A stretch of 64,000 bases of DNA from Vibrio sinus (GCF_023634645.1 NZ_JAMKMR010000001.1:310001-374000); one strand, 5' to 3'. Counted from the first letter of the stretch, positions 25,466 to 34,959 are shown. Program-made: numbers and translations. Notes: generated from the letters alone by a model not told the origin.

Positions 25466-26017
25466 TTACTTCTTCTTAGGGGCAAGCACCATAATCATTT
25501 GACGGCCTTCAATACGATTTGGGAAAAACTCCACAACTGCTAATTCAGCCGTGTCTTCTTTCAATCGATTTAGAACGTCAACACCGATATCTTGGTGTGC
25601 CATTTCACGGCCACGGAAGCGAATTGTTACCTTCACTTTGTTGCCGTCTTCTAGGAAACGCGTCAGGTTGCGTAGTTTTACCTGATAGTCTCCTATATCA
25701 GTTCCAGGACGGAATTTTACTTCCTTAATCTGGATCTGCTTTTGTTTTTTCTTCTGCTCTTTAGCAGCTTTGCTCTTTTCGAAGAGAAACTTGCCATAGT
25801 CCATCACACGACAAACTGGTGGCTCGGCGTTAGGGCTGATCTCTACGAGATCCATACCAGCTTCATCAGCTGCTTCAAGTGCTGCGTTGATTGATACAAC
25901 ACCAACGGACTCACCGTCAGCACCAGTTAAACGAACTTCACGTACGCCACGAATTTCACCGTTTAGTCTGTGCTGGTTTTGTTTGGCCGGTTGTTGGCCA
26001 CGTCTTCCGCCTTTAAT
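25466..26017 (-). CDS. infC: translation initiation factor IF-3 (AUU start codon)
   Basis: IF-3 binds the 30S subunit, checks start codon pairing and prevents subunit joining. The coding region starts with ATT at 26017, giving [20 protein letters not shown] and 183 residues, then [21 protein letters not shown] and the C-terminal domain ending [10 protein letters not shown]. The AUU start is the known basis of IF-3 autoregulation: the factor discriminates against its own start. A GGAGG Shine-Dalgarno lies 8 bp upstream and overlaps the end of thrS, whose stop is only 3 bp before. A start at the first ATG would lose a third of the protein. Confidence 0.97.
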   Translation of the reverse strand: MKGGRRGQQPAKQNQHRLNGEIRGVREVRLTGADGESVGVVSINAALEAADEAGMDLVEISPNAEPPVCRVMDYGKFLFEKSKAAKEQKKKQKQIQIKEVKFRPGTDIGDYQVKLRNLTRFLEDGNKVKVTIRFRGREMAHQDIGVDVLNRLKEDTAELAVVEFFPNRIEGRQMIMVLAPKKK

Positions 26018-26020
26018 AGT

Positions 26021-27949
26021 TTATTCCTCCAGATTAAGCTTACGGGTAGACACCTCAGCTTGGATGTATGAGATAAAGTCATCCACTTTAAACTTACCGA
26101 GGTCTTTACCTTTACGAGTACGTACTGCAATTTCTCCGGCTTCCATTTCCTGGTCGCCACAGACAAGCATATACGGAACACGCTTTAAAGTATGTTCGCG
26201 GATTTTAAAGCCAATCTTCTCATTTCTCAAGTCTGCTTTGGCTCTAATTCCACTTTTTTGCAGTTTTTGTGCGACTTCTTGAACGTAATTCGACTGCTTA
26301 TCAGTGATATTCATGATGACAGCCTGTTCTGGCGCTAGCCAAGTCGGGAAAAACCCTGCGTATTCTTCGATAAGAATACCGATGAATCTTTCTAGCGATC
26401 CTAGGATTGCACGGTGAATCATAACAGGCACATGACGCTCGTTATGTTCACCAACATAGGTAGCACCTAGTCGACCTGGTAGGTTGAAGTCTAGCTGAAC
26501 CGTACCACATTGCCATGCACGATCTAAACAGTCATAAAGTGTAAACTCAATTTTCGGTCCGTAGAACGCCCCTTCACCCTCTTGAATTTCAAACGGGATC
26601 TCCATAGAGTTCAATGACTGTTTCAGTGCTTCTTCTGACTTGTCCCAAATTTCGTCTGAACCAACACGTTTTTCTGGTCGCGTCGAAAGTTTAACTACTA
26701 TGTTGTCAAATCCAAACGTATTGTACGTATCGTAAACCATTTTGATACAAGACGTGACTTCGTCTTGTATTTGGCTTTCAGTACAGAAGATATGCGCATC
26801 GTCTTGAGTAAAGCCACGCACACGCATGATGCCGTGTAGTGCACCTGATGGTTCATTACGGTGGCATGAGCCAAACTCAGCCATACGTAGCGGTAGATCG
26901 CGGTACGATTTTAAACCTTGGTTAAAGATTTGTACGTGACCCGGACAGTTCATCGGCTTAAGCGCATATTCGCGGTTTTCCGATGACGTCGTAAACATAG
27001 CTTCGGCGTACTTGTCCCAGTGACCTGAACGTTCCCAAAGGACGCGGTCCATAATAAGCGGACCTTTCACTTCTTGATAGCCGTATTCAGTGAGTTTCTC
27101 ACGTACAAATACTTCTAGGTCACGGAAAATAGACCAACCGTTATGGTGCCAAAATACCATACCCGGCGCTTCTTGCTGCATATGGAACAAATCAAGTTGC
27201 TTGCCTATCTTACGGTGGTCACGCTTCGCGGCTTCTTCCAAGCGTGTCAGGTGCGCTTTTAGTGCTTTTTTGTCATGGAAAGCCGTGCCATAGATACGTT
27301 GCAACATTTTATTGTCGCTGTTACCACGCCAATACGCACCCGCTACATTGAGTAAAGTGAAATGCTGGCAAAAGCCCATGTGCGGTACGTGTGGGCCACG
27401 ACACATATCAATGTATTCTTCATGATGGTATAAGCCTGGGCGATCGTCTCTCGCTACATTTTCATCCAAGATTTCCATTTTGTAAGTTTCGCCACGTGAC
27501 TCAAACGTATCACGTGCTTCTTGCCAACTTACTTTTTTCTTGATGACTTGATATTTGGTTTTAGCTAGCTCCTTCATGCGCTTTTCGATCTTTTCCAGAT
27601 CGTCTTGCGTTAAAGAGTGCTCCATATCAATGTCATAGTAGAAACCACTGTCGATGGTTGGACCAATCGCCATTTTTGCTTCTGGATAAAGTTGCTTGAT
27701 CGCATGACCCAATAAGTGAGCACAGGAGTGACGAACGATTTCTAAACCATCAATTTCATCTTTCGCGGTGATGATTTCTAAGCTTGCATCTTGTTCTATC
27801 AAATCACATGCGTCAGCTCGCTCACCATTCACACGACCTGCAATGGTTGCTTTCGCTAAACCAGGGCCGATGGATTGTGCGACGTCTAAAGTGGAAACAG
27901 GATTGTCAAATGAACGCTGACTGCCGTCAGGGAGAGTGATAATAGGCAT
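26021..27949 (-). CDS. thrS: threonyl-tRNA synthetase
   Basis: Class II aminoacyl-tRNA synthetase that charges tRNA-Thr and edits mis-charged serine. From the ATG at 27949 the protein is 642 residues, as in Escherichia coli. Domains are TGS (1-60, [12 protein letters not shown]), editing domain with the [10 protein letters not shown] zinc-type motif near residue 70, catalytic core with MNCPGH and [21 protein letters not shown], and the anticodon-binding domain from about 535. A hairpin resembling a tRNA-Thr anticodon arm lies just upstream of the ribosome site, so feedback repression is likely. It is followed by infC after 3 bp. Confidence 0.98.
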   Translation of the reverse strand: MPIITLPDGSQRSFDNPVSTLDVAQSIGPGLAKATIAGRVNGERADACDLIEQDASLEIITAKDEIDGLEIVRHSCAHLLGHAIKQLYPEAKMAIGPTIDSGFYYDIDMEHSLTQDDLEKIEKRMKELAKTKYQVIKKKVSWQEARDTFESRGETYKMEILDENVARDDRPGLYHHEEYIDMCRGPHVPHMGFCQHFTLLNVAGAYWRGNSDNKMLQRIYGTAFHDKKALKAHLTRLEEAAKRDHRKIGKQLDLFHMQQEAPGMVFWHHNGWSIFRDLEVFVREKLTEYGYQEVKGPLIMDRVLWERSGHWDKYAEAMFTTSSENREYALKPMNCPGHVQIFNQGLKSYRDLPLRMAEFGSCHRNEPSGALHGIMRVRGFTQDDAHIFCTESQIQDEVTSCIKMVYDTYNTFGFDNIVVKLSTRPEKRVGSDEIWDKSEEALKQSLNSMEIPFEIQEGEGAFYGPKIEFTLYDCLDRAWQCGTVQLDFNLPGRLGATYVGEHNERHVPVMIHRAILGSLERFIGILIEEYAGFFPTWLAPEQAVIMNITDKQSNYVQEVAQKLQKSGIRAKADLRNEKIGFKIREHTLKRVPYMLVCGDQEMEAGEIAVRTRKGKDLGKFKVDDFISYIQAEVSTRKLNLEE

Positions 27950-27967
27950 TATTTTTCCTTTACAGTG

Positions 27968-28032
27968 GTGTTGCACACCAAGCAACACGTGTTCAGTTTC
28001 AATGGCTCTATCTTTATGAAACTATAAAGATA
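27968..28032 (-). promoter_or_regulatory. thrS translational operator with tRNA-Thr anticodon-like loop
   Basis: In the thrS leader, GTGTTGC and GCAACAC (27988-27982 and 27974-27968) close a 7-base loop TTGGTGT. Read as an anticodon loop this places U at position 33 and GGU at 34-36, a threonine anticodon. A second stem, TATCTTTAT with ATAAAGATA (28009-28032), lies about 20 bases upstream. The AAGGA ribosome site (27960-27956) follows at once. Two stem-loops joined by a single-stranded spacer are the layout of the Escherichia coli thrS operator bound by ThrRS. Confidence 0.75.
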
Positions 28033-28147
28033 AGTCGTAATAGTGTAAGAAAAACAACCGACGCAAATACCAATGCATCTTTGTAATTCAACGGCATTGT
28101 AACGAATTAAGGTGAAATAACAATCCTTGTCAGCTTGTATACCTAAA

Positions 28148-29590
28148 TTAACAACGCTGAGCCGATAAGCCGGACGTTGTTCGTTGTGTTTTCGCCATGA
28201 CGCACGTGAGTGTAAAAGTGACGAGAAATGAAATTGCCATTCCAGCAACGAAGTAACCAATTTTCTCGGGGCTGATGGAAATAATCCCGGGAATTCCTGC
28301 TGCCCCTAAAGCTTGAGCTTTGACTTGGAAAAACGTCACAAAAGCACTAGATGCCGCTGCACCAATCATTGCCGCTATAAATGGATATCGTAGTTTTAGG
28401 TTAACGCCAAACATGGCCGGCTCAGTGATCCCCAATAAACCTGTCACTCCGGAGGGTATGGCGATCGATTTGAGTTTGCTGTCTCTGGTCATGACGCCCA
28501 CCGCAAGCGATGCTGAGCCTTGAGCAATATTAGACATAGCAGCGATTGGGAAGATGAAACTTCCTCCTGTCACAGCAATATTAGCAAGAAGCTGAGTCTC
28601 AATCGCAATAAAGCTGTGGTGCATTCCAGTGATCACAAACGGCGCATAGATCAAACCAAAGACAGCTCCGCCCAAAGCACCCGCTGAGTCATAGAGCCAA
28701 TTCAGCCCATCACCCAACATAAACCCGACGTCTCTTGTCACCGGGCCCACAAAAGCGAACGTGATAAAGCCAGCAATGAGTATGGCAAGTAGTGGTGTTA
28801 ATAAGTTGTCTAACACAGAAGGAATAATTTTGCGTAGCCCTAGTTCCAGCTTGGCCAGAATAAAGGTCGATACCAGAACGGGCAACACAGAGCCTTGATA
28901 ACCGACTTTTTGTATCTCGAATCCAAAAATGTGCCATGTTGGGACCGTGCCGGATACAGAGGCGCTTGCAAAGCCCCATCCACTGAGTAGATCTGGGTGA
29001 ACCATCACCATACCTAGTGCTGCACCTAAGAAAGCGTTACCACCAAATTTTTTTGCGGCGGAAAAACCGAGCAAGACTGGTAGGAAAACAAATGGTGCAC
29101 TAGCGAACGTGTTGATCATACTGGCTAAGCCAGCCAAACCAGGATTTGCGTCGATTACCGACTTTCCGTCAAAAAATAGGCCGTTGGCGGTGAGAACATT
29201 ATATATCCCCATCATTAACCCACCCGCCACAATTGCCGGGATAATGGGTACAAAGATGTCTGACAAGCCTTTCACCAACCGCTGCAACACATTCTGTTTT
29301 GAAGCACCAGCGGATGCGACATCGTTCGTTGACATGTCATTGAGGCCCGTTAGTTTCGCAAGTTCATGGTATACCTGATTGACCGTCCCTGAGCCAAAGA
29401 TGATTTGATACTGACCACCGACACTAAATTGACCTTTCACCCCCTCAATATTAGACACTTGGGCTTCCTTAACCCGGCTTTCATCGACTAACACGAGCCT
29501 CAACCGCGTTGCACAATGAGCCAGTGCTTGTAGGTTGCCTTTTCCGCCCAGGCTGTCCAACAGCTCTTCGGCAATCACAGGATAATTCAT
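28148..29590 (-). CDS. scrA: sucrose-specific PTS enzyme IIBC
   Basis: An inner-membrane phosphotransferase permease that imports sucrose as sucrose-6-phosphate. Residues 1-85 are the EIIB domain with phosphorylated Cys26 in HCATRLRLVL; residues about 105-475 are the EIIC domain with ten hydrophobic segments and GITEPAMFGVNLKLRYP, the substrate-site motif of the glucose-sucrose superfamily. No EIIA domain is fused, so a glucose-type EIIA (Crr) elsewhere must supply phosphate. It is divergent from scrB across a 244-bp region with two operators. The last part of the protein is the variable C-terminus. Sucrose rather than trehalose specificity is inferred from linkage to scrB and scrR. Confidence 0.92.
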   Translation of the reverse strand: MNYPVIAEELLDSLGGKGNLQALAHCATRLRLVLVDESRVKEAQVSNIEGVKGQFSVGGQYQIIFGSGTVNQVYHELAKLTGLNDMSTNDVASAGASKQNVLQRLVKGLSDIFVPIIPAIVAGGLMMGIYNVLTANGLFFDGKSVIDANPGLAGLASMINTFASAPFVFLPVLLGFSAAKKFGGNAFLGAALGMVMVHPDLLSGWGFASASVSGTVPTWHIFGFEIQKVGYQGSVLPVLVSTFILAKLELGLRKIIPSVLDNLLTPLLAILIAGFITFAFVGPVTRDVGFMLGDGLNWLYDSAGALGGAVFGLIYAPFVITGMHHSFIAIETQLLANIAVTGGSFIFPIAAMSNIAQGSASLAVGVMTRDSKLKSIAIPSGVTGLLGITEPAMFGVNLKLRYPFIAAMIGAAASSAFVTFFQVKAQALGAAGIPGIISISPEKIGYFVAGMAISFLVTFTLTCVMAKTQRTTSGLSAQRC

Positions 29591-29630
29591 GCTTCACCTT
29601 CTCAATGACTTTTAAAATGATCAAACCAAA

Positions 29631-29646
29631 TTGGGAACGTTTGCAA
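29631..29646. promoter_or_regulatory. ScrR operator, scrA-proximal
   Basis: TTGGGAACGTTTGCAA, a LacI-family type site with a central AACGTT. It lies 41 bp upstream of the scrA start. The same 16 bases (and 3 on each side) recur in inverted orientation before scrB. Confidence 0.82.
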
Positions 29647-29792
29647 TATAGTATCAATGACACATGTATTAAACCAATCGGTGTTGAGACTGTGACATTG
29701 ATCTAGCAACAACTAGGCTACATTCACACAGATAAAAAAGCTCTCATCTAACGCTATGTTAGATATTGCCTTCACTATAGTTGTCAGATATA

Positions 29793-29808
29793 TTGCAAAC
29801 GTTCCCAA
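29793..29808. promoter_or_regulatory. ScrR operator, scrB-proximal
   Basis: TTGCAAACGTTCCCAA, the exact reverse complement of the scrA-proximal site, 27 bp before the scrB ATG and 162 bp from the other site centre to centre. The pair could permit looping by a tetrameric or paired LacI-type repressor. Confidence 0.82.
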
Positions 29809-29834
29809 TTGGTAATTATCAAAAGCGAGCCTAT

Positions 29835-31502
29835 ATGTCACCCACTAAACTTATCGAAATAGCTGGCGGCTTGAACAATATCCAGCGAATACTTATAGAC
29901 GGCTCCAATTTAAGCCTATCGTTAATTAACCCCGTAGAAGAGCCATTACTGGACAACAACGCAAAGATTGAAAAAGTCGCGCAAGAGTGGCAACTCACTG
30001 TACGAACAGATGATGAGCTGAATGCTAAAGCTCTAGAGCTACTCTCAGACCAACTCGCAGAGCGCCATAAAGATGAAGTCAATAAGCTGTCTGTCCAAGA
30101 CTGCTCATTTAGACCAACTTGGCATATTTCCCCTCCGTGTGGGCTACTCAACGACCCAAATGGTTTCATCTTTCATCAAGGCAAATACCATTTGTTCTAC
30201 CAATGGAACCCATTTGCCTGCACACACAAAGATAAATATTGGGCACACCTTACCAGCACCGATTTACTTAGCTGGCAATGGCATGAACCATCACTCACTC
30301 CCTCTCATTGGTACGATAGTCACGGGGCTTTTTCAGGGCATGCTGTCAGCCATGAAAGCGAGCTATATCTTTTCTATACCGGAAATTCTAGGTTAGGGCA
30401 TGATCAAAGCCGGCGTACAACCCAGTGCTTAGCTAAGTCATCGGATGGTATTCACTTTGACAAGCTCGGCCCCATTATAGATACCGTCCCTCAAGGCCTT
30501 ACCCAGCACTTTCGTGATCCAAAAGTGTATTTTCGTTGTGGACGATGGAATATGTTGTTAGGCGCGCAAACAGCTGCGCTTGAAGGTAGGCTTGCTCACT
30601 ATCAATCGGATGATTTGCTGAATTGGACTTACCAAGGTTTACTGGGATCAGAGCTTGGCGATCTCGGCTACATGTGGGAGTGCCCTGATTTTTTTGAACT
30701 TTCAGACCAGCCTTTTGTTGTAATAGGCCCTCAAGGGATACCCTCGCCCTCAAAGCACGATACTAACCCTCATCAAAATCGTATTTTTTTAGTTCAAGAT
30801 TCAACTAACAATGGATTCACCTTCAAGCAAGGGTGGGCACTGGACCATGGTTTCGACTTTTATGCTCCTCAAACCACACTGGCAAAAGACGGAAGACGCG
30901 TCCTTGTGGGATGGATGGGGTTGCCCGATGATGTGGAGCAACCAAGTGTCGCAAACGGTTGGATACATCAGCTCACGTGTGTTCGCGAGCTGCAATACGT
31001 TAATGGCAAAATAATTCAAACGCCTGCTCGCGAGCTAGAGCGTCTAATGACAGAGCCTTTTACTCAAGAACTCGGCACAACACCTATCCACTTAAACACC
31101 AGGGCGTTCGAGCTAAGCATTAGTTTAGATAATGACTGTCAATTGATCATGGCGGATGATAACCAGCACCAAGTGGTTCTATCTTTTGCGTCATGTACTC
31201 AAACGTTTCGCTTCGATCGCAGCAACACCCTAATGACAAACGGAGATAGCATAAGAGAAGTAACAGAGGTAGGCCACAAAATTGATGTAACCATTTTGGC
31301 GGACAGCTCGTCCCTTGAACTTTTTATCAACAAAGGGGAAATTGTTATGAGCGGCAGAGTGTTTTTGTCACCAGGGGCAACCCATTTTTCATTGTTGGGA
31401 GGAAACAAGTCCGTTGTCATTAGGAAGGTAATGCCATGTTCACCACCCTTTTTACCCCTTTCTAGTAAGCCAAAGGAAACTCTGCATGAGCTCCATTTTT
31501 AG
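29835..31502 (+). CDS. scrB: sucrose-6-phosphate hydrolase (GH32)
   Basis: A cytoplasmic glycoside hydrolase family 32 enzyme that splits sucrose-6-phosphate to glucose-6-phosphate and fructose. The nucleophile Asp107 lies in the NDPNG motif, FRDPK supplies the transition-state aspartate and WECPDFF the acid/base glutamate. A beta-sandwich domain forms the C-terminus. I start at the ATG at 29835 (555 residues); a TTG 54 bp upstream is ruled out because it precedes the operator. About 85 residues precede the catalytic domain, longer than many ScrB proteins. The stop codon overlaps the convergent scrR stop by two bases. Confidence 0.93.
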   Translation: MSPTKLIEIAGGLNNIQRILIDGSNLSLSLINPVEEPLLDNNAKIEKVAQEWQLTVRTDDELNAKALELLSDQLAERHKDEVNKLSVQDCSFRPTWHISPPCGLLNDPNGFIFHQGKYHLFYQWNPFACTHKDKYWAHLTSTDLLSWQWHEPSLTPSHWYDSHGAFSGHAVSHESELYLFYTGNSRLGHDQSRRTTQCLAKSSDGIHFDKLGPIIDTVPQGLTQHFRDPKVYFRCGRWNMLLGAQTAALEGRLAHYQSDDLLNWTYQGLLGSELGDLGYMWECPDFFELSDQPFVVIGPQGIPSPSKHDTNPHQNRIFLVQDSTNNGFTFKQGWALDHGFDFYAPQTTLAKDGRRVLVGWMGLPDDVEQPSVANGWIHQLTCVRELQYVNGKIIQTPARELERLMTEPFTQELGTTPIHLNTRAFELSISLDNDCQLIMADDNQHQVVLSFASCTQTFRFDRSNTLMTNGDSIREVTEVGHKIDVTILADSSSLELFINKGEIVMSGRVFLSPGATHFSLLGGNKSVVIRKVMPCSPPFLPLSSKPKETLHELHF

Positions 31503-32485
31503 CACGTTTGTCTATCAATGCAATCAAACGTAAGCACGAGTTTACTCATGCCATGCCCTTCTCCGCCAATAAGTTCGAGAAGCATCTTAGCCGCGCTTTC
31601 TCCCGCTTTTTCAAACGCATAGTTGAATGTCGATAAAGCCGGATTATTAATATATGCCAGCTCATCATTGCCAAGGCCTAATACTTTCACCTGCTTACCA
31701 ACTTCAATGTTTGCCTCTTGTAGAGCCTTGATAGCCCCTACAGCGATGCGATCGGTTGCGCAAAAAAGCCCGTCCAGTTGGGGAGTCATGGTTAGCTGGT
31801 TTTTGGTCAGTTGAAAGCCAGACTCCATAGTAAAATCACCGTGAGCATGGAAAAGTAAAGCTTGTCCATGCAGCGATAGAGCTTTTTCCAGCCCTTGACA
31901 ACGTTCACCATCGACCGCTCGATCATCACTTTGAACCCCTATAAAGCCGATATGTTTGCAGCCTGCATCTATCAGTCTGTTACCAGCTTCAAAGCCAACT
32001 TTAATATCATCATGAATGACACTAGGAATATTAAACAACGACCCGTCCTGCCCAACAAGCACGACTGGAGCATGAGATTGATGAATTGCAGACACCAATT
32101 TACTATCGATATGAGTCGCAAAAAGTACAATACCTTCCACCTGCTTTTGATTCAGTACCTGAATAAACTCGAGCTCTTTATCATGTTGTTGGTGAGTATT
32201 CGTCAATAAGACGTGCTTGCCTGCCGAATCAAACACTTTGCTTAAACCGTCCACACCTTGGGCCACTGCATTCGATGACACCCTTGGTACTATTACACCA
32301 ATCAAATTGGTTTTACGACTTTTAAGATCTTTGGCGACTTGATTGACAACATATCCGCACTCTTCAATCGCCTTGAGCACTTTTACTCTTGTCGCTTTTT
32401 TAACCCCATATTCGTTGTTGACGACGCGAGAGACCGTGGATTTTGAAACACCTGCCAACCTCGCGACATCGTGCAAACTAGCCAT
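31499..32485 (-). CDS. scrR: LacI-family sucrose operon repressor
   Basis: A 328-residue repressor with the LacI headpiece SLHDVARLAGVSKSTVSRVVNNEYGVK (residues 2-29, helix-turn-helix and hinge) and a periplasmic-binding-protein-like effector domain. In sucrose systems of this type the inducer is usually fructose or fructose phosphate. The two TTGGGAACGTTTGCAA sites between scrA and scrB are its likely targets. It is convergent with scrB; no fructokinase (scrK) gene is in the window, although it often belongs to this set. Confidence 0.9.
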   Translation of the reverse strand: MASLHDVARLAGVSKSTVSRVVNNEYGVKKATRVKVLKAIEECGYVVNQVAKDLKSRKTNLIGVIVPRVSSNAVAQGVDGLSKVFDSAGKHVLLTNTHQQHDKELEFIQVLNQKQVEGIVLFATHIDSKLVSAIHQSHAPVVLVGQDGSLFNIPSVIHDDIKVGFEAGNRLIDAGCKHIGFIGVQSDDRAVDGERCQGLEKALSLHGQALLFHAHGDFTMESGFQLTKNQLTMTPQLDGLFCATDRIAVGAIKALQEANIEVGKQVKVLGLGNDELAYINNPALSTFNYAFEKAGESAAKMLLELIGGEGHGMSKLVLTFDCIDRQTC

Positions 32486-32522
32486 AAACTACCCTAGTAT
32501 ATTTTCTTATCTAGCAGCGTAT

Positions 32523-32590
32523 TATACCCAAGTTATTTCAATATGCAGGATTCAGAACAATGTTGGTGGTCCAACTCAATGAATAAGGAT
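32523..32590. repeat. interspersed repeat fragment
   Basis: TATACCCAAGTTATTTCAAT followed by ATGCAGGATTCAGAACAATG closely matches the complement of the right end of the 14078-14342 element (TATACCCAAGTTACTTCAAT then ATGCAGGATTCAGAGCGGTG). Only this end is present, so it is a truncated copy. Confidence 0.75.
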
Positions 32591-32645
32591 AAAAAGTAGG
32601 GCAGCATTAAGTGGATAATACAACTTGAATGGATAATACAAATAG

Positions 32646-33251
32646 CTAAAACGGCAATTCAACCTGCATTCTGACGTTATCATCGTTGTTTTCATGCCAC
32701 AAGTAATCAAACCTTACCCTAGGTTGGCCAGATTGCTTATTACCAAAGCCTAAGCTTAATTGTAGGCCGTGGTTCATCATCCATGCTTCGGGGTCCGTCG
32801 TTAAGTCCGGTGTATTATCACTTGGATAAATAGTGTTTTTAAAGCTTGTCCCCCAGCTCTGATTAGACTGGCTATTCGGTGTCCATATCCCTAGCCCAAA
32901 GTGACTACTTGAATAATTATCAGACAAAAACGGCTCTGAGCTGTATTTAAAGCCCCAATCTGACCAATAATTTCCTGAAGACGTTGTATTTGGCTTAAAG
33001 CTCAACTTTGGCAACTGAGCGGAGTAATTGGTGTTTGTTGCCAAGGTGTTATCGGTTACACTGGCGTTTGTGGTACACAGAGAGCCGCTGTTATCACTCG
33101 GGGCTGGGGTTGCCGAGCTTGCCTTATCTATAGCAGAGTTGGAATTGACCACCACGGGTTTACTAAGCGCGCTCGAATCTGGTGCGAAGCAATACGCATA
33201 AGACTGAAGCGGCAGCAACGCAAACAGAAGAGCAATTCCAATCTTATACAT
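32646..33251 (-). CDS. exported protein of unknown function
   Basis: The 201-residue product has a clear signal peptide (MYKIGIALLFALLPLQSYA, cleaved near residue 19). A Ser, Asn and Thr-rich segment of about 70 residues follows with few hydrophobic positions, then a beta-rich part with WSDWGFKYSSEPF, FGLGIWTPNSQ and a final VRFDYLWHENNDDNVRMQVELPF. The terminal Phe and alternating pattern suggest an outer-membrane or periplasmic beta structure. I do not recognise the family. It stands alone between repeat sequence and the NadD-like gene. Confidence 0.7.
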   Translation of the reverse strand: MYKIGIALLFALLPLQSYAYCFAPDSSALSKPVVVNSNSAIDKASSATPAPSDNSGSLCTTNASVTDNTLATNTNYSAQLPKLSFKPNTTSSGNYWSDWGFKYSSEPFLSDNYSSSHFGLGIWTPNSQSNQSWGTSFKNTIYPSDNTPDLTTDPEAWMMNHGLQLSLGFGNKQSGQPRVRFDYLWHENNDDNVRMQVELPF

Positions 33252-33291
33252 CTATCTAAAAACCTATTACTTCTTCAACAACATATTAAAT

Positions 33292-33804
33292 CTAGTACAC
33301 ATCAAGCTCTGACAACAAACGTGCAACACCTGAAGTTGTGAAAGCGTCGACATTTTCTTTTTTCGATAATTTTTCTCGAATAAGCGTACTTCGAACGGCG
33401 AGCTTCTCAGGGCATGCTAGCACGCTCCAGCGAGTCATTATTTCATCTGCTTTACAAAACTGGTTAAACTTTACAAAATTATCCGGCCCAATCACAAAGG
33501 TTATATCGTCTGTACGGTAAATTTTTTGTAAGTTTTCTAACACATCGAATGTCGTCACACTCTCACCCGGCTTATATAGACTCTCTTCAATTCTTGAAAG
33601 TTCCAAGTTGAGCAGATTTAAATCTCTGATAAAGGCCTCGACGAGCTTGCAACGCAACTCGAAGTCAGCCATATGTTTGCCCCAAGCATGACAAATACTT
33701 GGTATCAGTAATATGGTGTCAAAATGGCTTAGTGATTCGATGACGCTCTTATGGCCCAGACTTGGCGGATTAAAAGCACTACCAAACACAGCGATCTTAT
33801 TCAT
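33292..33804 (-). CDS. NadD-like nicotinate-nucleotide adenylyltransferase
   Basis: A 170-residue nucleotidyltransferase of the HIGH superfamily. The start IAVFGSAFNPPSLGHKSVI has the GxFxPxxxGH nucleotide-binding motif and the RSTLIREKLSK segment near residue 140 matches the ISSTxIR motif. FVIGPDNFVKF corresponds to the FIxGxD segment of NadD. It would adenylate nicotinate mononucleotide. It is shorter than the main NadD (about 210 residues in Escherichia coli), so it is probably a second, divergent copy. It is divergent from nadE 230 bp away, which supports an NAD role. Confidence 0.82.
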   Translation of the reverse strand: MNKIAVFGSAFNPPSLGHKSVIESLSHFDTILLIPSICHAWGKHMADFELRCKLVEAFIRDLNLLNLELSRIEESLYKPGESVTTFDVLENLQKIYRTDDITFVIGPDNFVKFNQFCKADEIMTRWSVLACPEKLAVRSTLIREKLSKKENVDAFTTSGVARLLSELDVY

Positions 33805-33867
33805 TTTGTATCCTATTTGTGCACTAAAGCGAGTTCACAGTTTTCTAATGAGACGAAATAGGTATGA

Positions 33868-33990
33868 TATACCCAAGTCACCTTAGGATGCGAATTTCAA
33901 CGAGATAGGCAAGGCTTCAATGCTAAACAGCGATGCAAGACACCATCATATGGTACTGAACGTCGCTATCAACGGAGTGAAACCTTGAGT
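33868..33990. repeat. interspersed palindromic repeat copy
   Basis: Starts TATACCCAAGTCACCTTAGG, then ATGCGAATTTCAACGAGATA and GCAAGGCTTCAATGCTAAAC, parallel to the first 60 bases of the 14078 element, and ends with an imperfect complement (GGAGTGAAACCTTG). The outer right end is lost. Confidence 0.78.
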
Positions 33991-34036
33991 ATTTTAGCAA
34001 GAATCGCAAACATTAACGCTAGCAGGAATATTTTTA

Positions 34037-34867
34037 ATGGAACAACAAATTAGAGATGAAATGAGAGTGCTGCCTTCTATCGATCCTCATTTTGAGATCA
34101 ATCGAAGAGTGAACTTCATCAAACAGAAACTGCAAGAATCAGGTAGCAAGTCATTGGTACTAGGTATCAGTGGTGGGATAGATTCGACCACATGTGGAAG
34201 GCTGGCCCAGCTCGCAGTGGATGAGCTCAACCAAGAATCAAATAGCGATCAATACCAGTTTGTGGCAGTTCGCCTTCCTTTTGGTGAGCAAAAAGATGAA
34301 GATGAAGCGCAGCTTGCACTTTCTTTTATTCAGCCGACTCACTCAGTTTCTGTCAATATCGAAGCAGGCGTAGAAGGTACGCATGCCGCAACCCGCGCGG
34401 CCCTACAAGAAAGCCATCTACTGCCGGATGACAGCTCAAAAGTGGACTTTGTCAAAGGTAACGTAAAAGCCCGTACTCGAATGGTCGCACAATACGAAAT
34501 TGCAGGCTACGTAGGCGGTTTAGTACTGGGTACCGACCATTCAGCGGAGAATATTACTGGCTTCTACACGAAATTCGGTGACGGCGCATGTGACTTAGCA
34601 CCACTGTTTGGTTTAAGCAAACGTCAAGTGAGAGAGTTAGCCGCGACAATGGGCGCACCAGAAGTACTCGTGCACAAAGTACCAACCGCAGATTTAGAAG
34701 AGCTAAGCCCGCAAAAGGCAGATGAAGATGCGCTCAATCTGACCTATGAACAGATTGACGACTTTCTCGAAGGGAAACCTTTGCCGCAAGACATAGCCGA
34801 TCGTATCGTAAGCATATATAAAGCAACACAGCACAAGCGTTTACCCATCCCAACAATTTACGATTAA
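34037..34867 (+). CDS. nadE: ammonia-dependent NAD+ synthetase
   Basis: NadE converts nicotinate adenine dinucleotide to NAD with ATP and ammonia. The 276-residue protein carries the PP-loop [10 protein letters not shown] near residue 46 and the YCxxTAEN-type region [26 protein letters not shown] typical of the ammonia-dependent form. There is no glutaminase domain. The length equals the Escherichia coli enzyme (275) closely. It is monocistronic, ended by a strong hairpin, and convergent with gcvT. Confidence 0.96.
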   Translation: MEQQIRDEMRVLPSIDPHFEINRRVNFIKQKLQESGSKSLVLGISGGIDSTTCGRLAQLAVDELNQESNSDQYQFVAVRLPFGEQKDEDEAQLALSFIQPTHSVSVNIEAGVEGTHAATRAALQESHLLPDDSSKVDFVKGNVKARTRMVAQYEIAGYVGGLVLGTDHSAENITGFYTKFGDGACDLAPLFGLSKRQVRELAATMGAPEVLVHKVPTADLEELSPQKADEDALNLTYEQIDDFLEGKPLPQDIADRIVSIYKATQHKRLPIPTIYD

Positions 34868-34909
34868 CCAGCATTTGGTCGACCCACTTTTACAACCCCG
34901 AAATACATC

Positions 34910-34932
34910 AAAGCCTCCAAAACGGAGGCTTT
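34910..34932. terminator. bidirectional terminator between nadE and gcvT
   Basis: AAAGCCTCC and GGAGGCTTT form a 9-bp stem around AAAAC. It can end both convergent transcripts; T residues follow on the + strand and the A-rich flank gives a weaker run on the minus strand. Confidence 0.8.
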
Positions 34933-34959
34933 GTCTAGTGAGTGATATAGAAGCGTGTA

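Noticed and set aside
29781..29834. Upstream TTG start for scrB
   Set aside because: It would place the start before the ScrR operator and add residues with no family counterpart; the ATG at 29835 is preferred.
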